DNA of 64,000 bases, taken from contig NZ_JABCJE010000011.1 of the NCBI RefSeq assembly GCF_013377535.1, positions 1-64,000 of the forward strand, in the 5' to 3' direction. Under the pieces are notes generated by a model. That model was given only the letters and a program-made list of their open reading frames with translations. It ran no database searches and was not told the DNA's origin. Within the stretch, counting starts at the first letter, position 1. Each line of letters opens with the position of its first letter. Shown piece after piece: positions 57,580-64,000 of this stretch. The stretch is from Donghicola mangrovi. Lineage in GTDB: Bacteria; Pseudomonadota; Alphaproteobacteria; Rhodobacterales; Rhodobacteraceae. A program made the translations under genes and the position numbers.

Positions 57580-58800
57580 TTGGCCGATTTCCACCAGAAC
57601 GGACATATTGCAACACTGCATAACCTGCGTGCCAAAACAGCCGAGGAGATGAGCCACGAGCTGACCACCTTTGCTGAGGATCGCAAGATCACCCTGATCC
57701 TGCCCTGCCTCTATTCCGAACTGGAGCTGCCCGCGATCGACCACATCGTCGACGAGCTGTCCCGCATCCCCTATCTGCACCGGATCATCATCGGTCTGGA
57801 CCGCGCCAACGCCGAGCAATACGCCCACGCGGTCAAGTTCTTCTCGCGCTTGCCGCAGGACCATGTGGTGATCTGGAACGACAGCCCGCGCAATCTGGCC
57901 ATTGGCGATCGGCTGAAATCCCACGGGCTCTATCCATCCGAACCGGGCAAGGGCAAGAACGTCTGGGGCTGTCTGGGCTACATGATGGCGTGCCGCGATA
58001 CTTCGGTCATGGCGATCCACGACTGTGACATCGTCACGTACCAGAAGGACATGCTGACCCGTCTGGTCTATCCGGTGGCGAACCCGCGCTTTTCCTATCA
58101 GCTGTCCAAGGGCTATTACCCGCGCATCGGGGACGGCAAGATCAACGGCCGTGTGACCCGCCTCTTGGTCAGTCCCCTGCTGATCGCCTTGAAAAAGGTG
58201 GTCGGGGACAAGGACTATATCGATTTCCTGCGCAGCTTCCGCTACCCGCTGTCGGGCGAATTCGCGATGCGGACGGCGATGCTGCCCGACCTGCGCATCC
58301 CCAGCGACTGGGGTCTGGAAATCGGCGTTCTGTCAGAGGCTTGGCGCAATCTGGCCCCGAAATCGGTCTGTCAGGTGGAAATCAGCGACGCCTATGATCA
58401 CAAGCATCAGGACCTGTCCCCCGAGGATGCCGCAACCGGCCTGAACCGCATGTCCACCGACATCTGCAAGGCGATCTTCCGCAAGCTGGCCGCCGATGGC
58501 ACGGTCTTTACGCCCAACGTGTTCCGCACGCTCAAGGCCGTGTATTACAGGACCGCGCTGGATATTCTGGAAAGCTACTACAACGACGCCGAGATGAACG
58601 GCCTGATGATCGACCGCCACAAAGAAGAACAGAGCATCGAGCTGTTCGCCGAGAACATCATGAACGCGGGTCATGCCTTTCTTGATAACCCGTTCGAGAC
58701 ACCGTTTATCCCCACGTGGTCGCGGGTTCATGCGGCTGATCCGACCCTGATGGCGGATATGCTGACGGCGGTGAAACAGGACTATGCCGATCTGGCGTAA
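57580..58800 (+). CDS. gpgS: Glucosyl-3-phosphoglycerate synthase
   Basis: This GT81-type glycosyltransferase joins an NDP-glucose to 3-phosphoglycerate. The N-terminal GT-A fold (ITLILPCLYSELELPAIDHIVDEL) has the nucleotide segment GKGKNVWG at about 123-130 and the metal-binding DCD at 148-150 (AIHDCDIVTY). At 406 residues it belongs to the longer GpgS form found with MpgP-like phosphatases. TTG 57580 was chosen because AAAAAGG lies at SD distance. Mannosyl transfer cannot be excluded from sequence. Confidence 0.88.
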   Translation: MADFHQNGHIATLHNLRAKTAEEMSHELTTFAEDRKITLILPCLYSELELPAIDHIVDELSRIPYLHRIIIGLDRANAEQYAHAVKFFSRLPQDHVVIWNDSPRNLAIGDRLKSHGLYPSEPGKGKNVWGCLGYMMACRDTSVMAIHDCDIVTYQKDMLTRLVYPVANPRFSYQLSKGYYPRIGDGKINGRVTRLLVSPLLIALKKVVGDKDYIDFLRSFRYPLSGEFAMRTAMLPDLRIPSDWGLEIGVLSEAWRNLAPKSVCQVEISDAYDHKHQDLSPEDAATGLNRMSTDICKAIFRKLAADGTVFTPNVFRTLKAVYYRTALDILESYYNDAEMNGLMIDRHKEEQSIELFAENIMNAGHAFLDNPFETPFIPTWSRVHAADPTLMADMLTAVKQDYADLA

Positions 58801-58804
58801 AGCA

Positions 58805-58827
58805 AAGGGGCCCCACGCGGGCCCCTT
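58805..58827. terminator. Bidirectional terminator between gpgS and the GH13 phosphorylase
   Basis: AAGGGGCCC pairs with GGGCCCCTT around CACGC between the convergent stops, with T-rich sequence on both sides. Confidence 0.8.
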
Positions 58828-58830
58828 GGT

Positions 58831-60567
58831 TTATTGGCGGTTGCTGATCCAGCGGCACTGGTATGGCTCCAGCCGGATTTTCGCGCCGTGGGGGTGGATC
58901 ACATCGCCGGTCAGCAGATCGTACCAATCGTGCCCGTCGATCAGGTTGATGGCCACGGGGTCAATCTCGACCAATTCGTCGCTGACGTTGTGCAGGGCGA
59001 ATATGGACTGGTCCCGCTCCAGGCTCTGGCGCCAGATGCCGAAAATCCGGTCGTCCAACTGCAAGGTGAACTGGGTGGCGTTCGGGTGGAAGGCAGGTTG
59101 GCGGCCGCGGATCGCGATGCGGCGCTTCATCTCGGTCAAGACGCGGGACTGGGTGCTTTGCGGGTCCATCAGGGCGGCGTTCAGCGCAGGGTAATCCCAG
59201 CGATGACGGTTGATCGCACGGTTCACGCCGGTCTTTTCCACGCCCGCCAGATCGTTCGCGGTGGCCAGCAGCACGTGGATGTAGAAGGCAGGAATGCCCT
59301 CCAGCGCCATGACGATGCTCTGGGCCGCAAGGAAGCGGTCGATCTGTAGATCATCCTCGCCCTTCATCGTGCCCTTCAGCGCATCAAAGAAGGTGATGTT
59401 CAGCTCATAGGGGCTCTGGCTACCGTCGGGCAGGCTGCGCATGGAGACAAGGCCACCGTGGGCCTTGACCCGATCAATCACTTGCTCGGTCTCGGTAGGG
59501 GGCAGGATGCCTTCGGCGGGGCGCATCCCGATCCCGTCATGACTGGCCGAGAAGTTCAGATAGGCGCATCCCATCTGCGCAGGCGGCATGGTCGCCTGCC
59601 AGCGGTTCAAATATCGCGCTGACCCCGACAGCATCGCGTGCAGCAGCAGCGGAGGGAGCGAGAAGTTATAGACCGCGTGCGCCTCGTTCCGGTTGCCGAA
59701 ATAGGACAGGTTTTCCGCGTTGGGCACGTTGGTTTCGGTCAGCAGGATCACAGGCTCCTGCGCGAAATCTGCCAGCAGGCGCATCAGGCGTACGATGGCG
59801 TGGGTCTGGGGCATGTGGATCGACTTGGTGCCGATTTCCTTCCAGATAAAGGCGACCGCATCCAGCCGCACAATCCGCACGCCGTTGTCGATATGCAGGC
59901 GCGTGACCCGCAGGAATTCCAGCAGAACCTCGGGGTTACGGAAGTCCAGATCGACTTGATCGTGGCTGAAGGTACACCAGACGTGGCGCGTGCCGTTGGC
60001 GGTGTGAACCTCGCGCAGTAGGGGGTGGGTGCGGGGGCGGACAACCTCGGACAGGTCATCCTCGGGCGAGGCTTCGAAGAAGAACTTGTCGTAGGGCTCG
60101 TGGCCCTGACGGTATTCATTGAACCAAGTGGACTGGCTGCTGACGTGGTTCAGCACCAGATCGGACATCAGCTTGAATTCCTTGGCGATGCGCTGGATGT
60201 CGGGCCAATCCCCCAGCGTCGGGTTCACCGCGCGGTAGTCGGTCACCGCGAACCCGTCATCCGAGGTAAAGGGGAAGAACGGCAGGATATGCACCCCGTT
60301 CACCACGCCCTTCAATTGGCGGGTCAGGAAATCCCGCAGCAGGTCCAAGGGCTTGTGCTGCCCGTCGCGGATCGAGTTGCCATAGGTGATGACCATGCAG
60401 TCGCGCTCGGACCACAGATTGTTCGATGGCGCGCGCGCCCGTTTGCGGCGGGACGTCCCCTCTGGCCAGAAGGCATCCTGCACCGATTGGCTCAGGGCTT
60501 TGACGTCGTGGTCGGGATAAATCTGCGCCAACAGATCGTTCAGGCGGATCAGAAAAGGGTCGCGCAT
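58831..60567 (-). CDS. GH13_18 sugar phosphorylase, probable glucosylglycerate phosphorylase
   Basis: This amylase-superfamily enzyme has the sucrose-phosphorylase plan: HILPFFPFTSDDGFAVTDY, DLVLNHVSSQS, nucleophile Asp236 in VRIVRLDAVAF, acid/base Glu278 in LLTETNVPNAENL and stabilising Asp344 in ASHDGIGMRP. At 578 residues it is longer than sucrose phosphorylases (about 490-500) and matches glucosylglycerate phosphorylases in range. Next to glucosylglycerate synthesis genes, phosphorolysis of glucosylglycerate to glucose 1-phosphate and glycerate is the best guess. An in-frame TTG at 60573 has slightly better SD spacing than the ATG used. Confidence 0.85.
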   Translation of the reverse strand: MRDPFLIRLNDLLAQIYPDHDVKALSQSVQDAFWPEGTSRRKRARAPSNNLWSERDCMVITYGNSIRDGQHKPLDLLRDFLTRQLKGVVNGVHILPFFPFTSDDGFAVTDYRAVNPTLGDWPDIQRIAKEFKLMSDLVLNHVSSQSTWFNEYRQGHEPYDKFFFEASPEDDLSEVVRPRTHPLLREVHTANGTRHVWCTFSHDQVDLDFRNPEVLLEFLRVTRLHIDNGVRIVRLDAVAFIWKEIGTKSIHMPQTHAIVRLMRLLADFAQEPVILLTETNVPNAENLSYFGNRNEAHAVYNFSLPPLLLHAMLSGSARYLNRWQATMPPAQMGCAYLNFSASHDGIGMRPAEGILPPTETEQVIDRVKAHGGLVSMRSLPDGSQSPYELNITFFDALKGTMKGEDDLQIDRFLAAQSIVMALEGIPAFYIHVLLATANDLAGVEKTGVNRAINRHRWDYPALNAALMDPQSTQSRVLTEMKRRIAIRGRQPAFHPNATQFTLQLDDRIFGIWRQSLERDQSIFALHNVSDELVEIDPVAINLIDGHDWYDLLTGDVIHPHGAKIRLEPYQCRWISNRQ

Positions 60568-60679
60568 AATCAAAATGGCCTTCTTTTTAGGCCAGATTAA
60601 GCGCTAGGGGGACGAAGTGAAGGGCAGTTGCCCGCATTTCGCCCCGCAAGAATGCAATCGCCGAATTTGTGTGCGTTCG

Positions 60680-61003
60680 TTAGGCGTCGGGATTGCAGAA
60701 CAGCTTGTAAAGCAGGTTGATCATCTGCGAGGTCCGGTCATCGGCCAGACTGTAATAGATGGTCTTGCCGTCACGGCGGGTGGCCACCAGACCCTCTTCG
60801 CGCAGGCGCGCCAGCATCTGGCTGACAGCCGCCTGACGCATCTCGAGCCGCTGCTCCAGTTCGCCAACGCTGCATTCCCCCGAACCCAAGTGGCACAGGA
60901 TCATCAGGCGACCCTCGTGGGCCAAGGTTTTCAGATAAGCCGCGGCAGCTTTTGCACTGGCGGACATTTCTACGGGTTCTGCTTCCAGTTCTTCTAGCTG
61001 CAC
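60680..61003 (-). CDS. ArsR-family repressor of the BigR/SqrR type
   Basis: This winged-helix repressor has the layout of BigR and SqrR, which sense reactive sulfur species through two cysteines. Those positions are kept: Cys in RLMILCHLGSGE and Cys in LLYKLFCNPDA at the C-terminus; a further Cys lies in GECSVGEL. The DNA helix is LEMRQAAVSQMLARLREEGLV, and the wing RRDGKTIYYSL. GTG 61003 (107 residues, weak SD CGGAA) is proposed; TTG 61093 and ATG 60967 are alternatives. It follows the hydrolase genes on the same strand. No sulfur-oxidation gene is in the window, so its targets are unknown. Confidence 0.8.
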   Translation of the reverse strand: MQLEELEAEPVEMSASAKAAAAYLKTLAHEGRLMILCHLGSGECSVGELEQRLEMRQAAVSQMLARLREEGLVATRRDGKTIYYSLADDRTSQMINLLYKLFCNPDA

Positions 61004-61076
61004 TTTTGCGATTCCGAAGTTGTCATTCGAAACAATATACCCACGTTTTCTGATGGTTTCGAGTGTTTCAACCGGA

Positions 61077-61790
61077 TTAATTATCGCCCGCAATCATATG
61101 AAGAAGACCAGCCAATCGGATAGGGTCGGCAAAGAAGGGTGAATGGGAACAATTCATCGCATGCACATCCTCGGCCGGCCAGTTTTCGGTCATGGTGCGC
61201 TGGTATTCGGGCGGAATGGTGCGGTCCTGATCGCAGCGGATATAGGATTTCGGGACGGACGCGTAATTGGCACCAATCTCGATCGCGGTCTCCTGCGGCT
61301 TGATCGGCTGCTGGCCCAAGCGCGTCTGGGCATAGGACACGGTCTCGGGCGGGCAGTCGTGGTAGAACACGTCGGGCGCCATGGTGGGATCAATGCCAAA
61401 GCTGATGCCATCGGGCGCTTTGATCACGGCCTTCATCAGGGGCTGATAGGGGGCCTCGCGGCGCATATCGGCCAGCGTCATCCCGTTGCGGGGCGCATAG
61501 GCGCAGACATAGACCAGACGGCGGATGTTGGTCGGGTCCAGTTCGGCAGCGCGGGAAATCGGAAAGCCTGCCATGCTGTGGCCGACCAGAATGGTGGGGC
61601 CGGTCATCGCCTTGAGGATGGCTTCGGCGTACATGTCCAGCGTCACATCGGCTAACGGCGTCCCGTCCGAGCCGTGGCTCGGCAGGTCGATGGCGCGGGC
61701 CTGATGGCCACGGGCACGCAGGGCAGGGATCAGGTCACGCCAGCACCAAGCGCCGTGACAGGACCCGTGGATCAGGAGAAAGTTGCTCAT
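61077..61790 (-). CDS. Alpha/beta hydrolase, EstC/hydroxynitrile-lyase-like
   Basis: This small esterase-type protein has the oxyanion HGSCHGAWCW motif, nucleophile Ser in LVGHSMAGFP, Asp in IRCDQDRTIPPEYQ and catalytic His in NCSHSPFFADP. The overall look is that of the plant-type esterase/hydroxynitrile-lyase group also common in bacteria. At 237 residues it is complete. Its ATG overlaps the stop of the upstream PcaD-like gene (ATGA). The substrate is unknown. Confidence 0.85.
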   Translation of the reverse strand: MSNFLLIHGSCHGAWCWRDLIPALRARGHQARAIDLPSHGSDGTPLADVTLDMYAEAILKAMTGPTILVGHSMAGFPISRAAELDPTNIRRLVYVCAYAPRNGMTLADMRREAPYQPLMKAVIKAPDGISFGIDPTMAPDVFYHDCPPETVSYAQTRLGQQPIKPQETAIEIGANYASVPKSYIRCDQDRTIPPEYQRTMTENWPAEDVHAMNCSHSPFFADPIRLAGLLHMIAGDN

Positions 61791-62578
61791 TTCAGGTGCC
61801 CCGTGGCGGTCAGGAAATCGGTCAGGATACGTGCATAGGTTTCGGGCTGGTCCACGCAAGGCAGGTGGCCCGCGCGGCGGATCAAGGTGAACTCTGACCC
61901 CGGCACGAGTTCGGTGGTTTCGCGCACCAGATCAGGCGGGGTCGAGGCGTCGTTCACACTGCCAATCCCCAAGGTGGGCAGGCGCAGCCCGCTGGTGGGG
62001 GTGTAGAAATCGGTGCCGCGGATCGCCTCCATCGAGGCGATGTATCCCTCGGGGCTGGTGCGGCGCAGGATGTCTGCGATCTGCTGGATGTGGGGCTGGG
62101 TCAGGTCCTGACGGGGGAACCAACGCTCTAGCGAAGCCTGCACCATCGCCTCGTGCCCTTGGGTGCGGGCGTCTTCGATCCGCTTCTCCCACAGGCTTTC
62201 GTGGCCGATGCGGGCGGCGGTGTTCGAAAGGATCAGCGTACGCACCAGATCAAGCCGTTTGACCGCGATCCCTTGGGCCACCAGCCCGCCGATGGACAAT
62301 CCGCAAAAGGCAACGTCCTTGACGTTCAGGTGTTCCAGCAGGCGTTCGGCATCGCGGACCATGGCGCCCATGGCATAGGGGCCGGTGGGCACATCGGACT
62401 GGCCGTGGCCGCGCAGGTCATATCGGATCACACGCAGGTTCGCAGGCAGCATCGCGCAGACCTGGTCCCAAATGGTCAGATCCAACCCCAAGGCATGAAC
62501 CAGCACCAACGCTGGCGCGTTTTTCGGGCCCTCGTCGCGGTAGTGGAGCCGCAGGTCAGGCAGAAAGGCAAAAGGCAT
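61787..62578 (-). CDS. pcaD: 3-oxoadipate enol-lactonase-like hydrolase
   Basis: PcaD hydrolyses 3-oxoadipate enol-lactone in the beta-ketoadipate pathway. The sequence has the family-typical LRLHYRDEGP, LVHALGLDLTIWDQV, RYDLRGHGQSDVP, nucleophile Ser in CGLSIGGLVAQGIA and His in RRAGHLPCVDQPE. At 263 residues it agrees with PcaD. No other pca genes lie nearby, so a related lactonase or esterase role is possible. It is coupled to the downstream hydrolase. Confidence 0.8.
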   Translation of the reverse strand: MPFAFLPDLRLHYRDEGPKNAPALVLVHALGLDLTIWDQVCAMLPANLRVIRYDLRGHGQSDVPTGPYAMGAMVRDAERLLEHLNVKDVAFCGLSIGGLVAQGIAVKRLDLVRTLILSNTAARIGHESLWEKRIEDARTQGHEAMVQASLERWFPRQDLTQPHIQQIADILRRTSPEGYIASMEAIRGTDFYTPTSGLRLPTLGIGSVNDASTPPDLVRETTELVPGSEFTLIRRAGHLPCVDQPETYARILTDFLTATGHLK

Positions 62579-62668
62579 ATTTTTTCTGTATCGTTTTTTG
62601 GCGCGCACCCTAGCCCGCGCAGAAGGGGCTGGCAATAACGTCGGAAAGGCTGGGAAGAAACCCGCCGA

Positions 62669-63646
62669 TCAGCCCAGTGTTCCCAGCGCCTGCACAAAGA
62701 TATCGGGGTCGACATTCCCGCCCGAGACCACAGCAATCACCGCATCCCCTTGGATCTGGTCACCGTGATACAGGGCCGCCGCCAGCGCCACAGCGCCGCC
62801 GGGTTCCGATACGATCTTCAGCCGCAAGAACGCCTGCGCCATCGCTTGCAGCGCCTGAGTGTCGCTGACCGCGATGCCCGGTCCGCAAAGGCGCTGCTGG
62901 ATCGGAAAGGTCAGATCGCCCGGCTGGGGTGTGACGATGGCGTCGCAGATGCTGCCCGAGGGGCGGTCGTTCGACAGGATTTGGCCAGCGGCCAGCGAAC
63001 GGGTGGTGTCGTCGAACCCTTCGGGCTCCACGGGGCGGGCGCGCAGGGCAGGGGCCTTGGCCTCTAGCGCCAAAGCGATGCCCGATGTCAGGCCACCACC
63101 CCCGCAGCAAACCAGCACATCGCCCGAGGTCACGCCCAACTCGGCGGCTTGCTCGGCGATCTCCAGACCCACGGTGCCTTGGCCCGCGATGACCATCGGT
63201 TCGTCATAGGGGCGGATCAGGGTCAGGCCACGCTCGGTGCTGACGGCCTGACCGATTTCTTCGCGGCTCTCGCCGCCCGCACGGTCATAGGTGATCACCT
63301 CGGCCCCCAAGGCGCGGGTGTTGGCCAGCTTCAGCGCGGGCGCGTCGGCGGGCATGATGATGACCGAGGGCACACCGTGCTGTGCCGCCGCATAGGCCAC
63401 CCCTTGGGCGTGGTTGCCGCTGGAAAAGGCCAGAATGCCCCGCGCCCGAACTTCGGGCGGCAGGGCAGATACTGCAGACCATGCGCCGCGGAACTTGAAC
63501 GACCCTGTGTGCTGGAGGCACTCTGGCTTTACCAGCACGCGGCGACCGGCGATCTCGTTCAGGAACGGAGATTCCAGCAGCGGGGTGCGGCGGGCATGGC
63601 CCTTCAGGCGTTCGGCAGCGGCGGTAATGGCGGCAAAGTCGGTCAT
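62669..63646 (-). CDS. Threonine/serine dehydratase-like PLP enzyme
   Basis: This fold-type II PLP enzyme deaminates threonine, serine or a hydroxy-aspartate, or racemises serine. The PLP Lys is in HTGSFKFRGA, the SSGNHAQGVA loop binds the carboxylate, and CCGGGGLTSG holds the phosphate. At 325 residues it lacks the C-terminal ACT domain of biosynthetic IlvA, so it is of the catabolic or serine-racemase-like type. Its ATG overlaps the stop of the truncated hydrolase gene upstream. Confidence 0.88.
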   Translation of the reverse strand: MTDFAAITAAAERLKGHARRTPLLESPFLNEIAGRRVLVKPECLQHTGSFKFRGAWSAVSALPPEVRARGILAFSSGNHAQGVAYAAAQHGVPSVIIMPADAPALKLANTRALGAEVITYDRAGGESREEIGQAVSTERGLTLIRPYDEPMVIAGQGTVGLEIAEQAAELGVTSGDVLVCCGGGGLTSGIALALEAKAPALRARPVEPEGFDDTTRSLAAGQILSNDRPSGSICDAIVTPQPGDLTFPIQQRLCGPGIAVSDTQALQAMAQAFLRLKIVSEPGGAVALAAALYHGDQIQGDAVIAVVSGGNVDPDIFVQALGTLG

Positions 63647-64000
63647 GCGGGGACCTGGACACTCTCTAATACGGCGTTGATCGCCTGTAGGGCTTCGGGT
63701 TCGTCCAGAAACGGCACATGTCCGCGGTCGGGAACGGTCACGGCGACCAACCCTTTGTGGCGGCGGGCCATTTCGGCGAGCGTTTCGTCGGACAACAGGT
63801 CCGAGTTCGCGCCCCGAATGACTGCCACAGGTTTCCCCTGAAGTGCATCAAAAAACGGCCAAAGATCGGGCATGGCCGCACTTGCACCGTCATCGCTCAG
63901 GGTGTGGGCAAGGCGGGGGTCATAGCGGATGGCGATCTTGCTGTCCGCCTGCCGATAAAGGTTCGCCGCATGGGCCCGCCAGCGCGCCATCGGCACCGCG
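63643..64000 (-). CDS. Alpha/beta hydrolase, C-terminal part, cut by the window end
   Basis: Only the last 119 codons or so are in the window; the frame runs off the right edge. The fragment has the catalytic Asp region VIRGANSDLLSDETLAEM and the His region VTVPDRGHVPFLDEPEAL, typical of the end of an alpha/beta hydrolase. It is translationally coupled to the dehydratase gene (ATGA). The family and substrate cannot be refined without the N-terminal part. Confidence 0.8.
   Translation of the reverse strand, partial: AVPMARWRAHAANLYRQADSKIAIRYDPRLAHTLSDDGASAAMPDLWPFFDALQGKPVAVIRGANSDLLSDETLAEMARRHKGLVAVTVPDRGHVPFLDEPEALQAINAVLESVQVPA

Overview
The window looks like a chromosome segment from an alphaproteobacterium, most likely a member of the Rhodobacterales. 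The reasons are the high GC content, the catabolic repertoire (TRAP and sugar ABC uptake, an erythritol locus, the oxidative uronate pathway), a bacteriophytochrome with its heme oxygenase, and one copy (about 42946-42977) of a GC-rich intergenic sequence I associate with that order. No rRNA, tRNA, CRISPR array, transposase or phage gene was recognised. The order is inferred; no species is claimed.

Layout. (1) 1-4532: C4-dicarboxylate regulators dctD-dctB divergent from the symporter dctA; the DctD homologue has lost the motifs needed to activate sigma-54. (2) 4597-8122: a small membrane protein, a PAP2 phosphatase and catalase-peroxidase katG. (3) 8123-15446: a dipeptide-type ABC operon with an embedded M24 peptidase and an XRE-cupin regulator, divergent from a DUF2520 protein. 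(4) 16454-20659: a soluble chemoreceptor with five PAS units at an exact 122-residue period, paired with a protein of three CheW domains. (5) 21151-37938: a large erythritol locus. It has an ABC importer plus DUF2291 on one strand; eryA-eryB-eryC, an FMN-riboswitch-controlled ribH2 and eryD on the other; then tal-tkt divergent from eryR-eryH-eryI, and fbp.

(6) 38119-38958: a YghU-type glutathione transferase. (7) 39283-49736: a uronate operon with a TRAP transporter, udh, a semialdehyde dehydrogenase, kdgD, gci, gli, a KDG-type kinase and an SGNH hydrolase, followed by a convergent GntR gene that seems to start at AUU. (8) 49956-55200: a DUF2254 membrane protein, then bphO-bphP-PAS, a red-light sensing cassette. 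(9) 55219-56560: rpe and gph. (10) 56786-60567: a probable glucosylglycerate module, with phosphatase and synthase facing a GH13 phosphorylase. (11) 60680-64000: a BigR/SqrR-like ArsR repressor, two alpha/beta hydrolases, a PLP-dependent dehydratase and a truncated hydrolase.

How it works together. The erythritol locus can take erythritol to D-erythrose 4-phosphate (EryA, B, C, H, I). The neighbouring transketolase, transaldolase and fructose bisphosphatase can move that product into hexose phosphate, so uptake, catabolism, carbon rearrangement, two regulators and a flavin biosynthesis gene lie within 17 kb. The uronate operon is the Agrobacterium-type oxidative route ending at 2-oxoglutarate. 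Start codons were chosen from Shine-Dalgarno (SD) positions; several differ from the longest possible reading frame.
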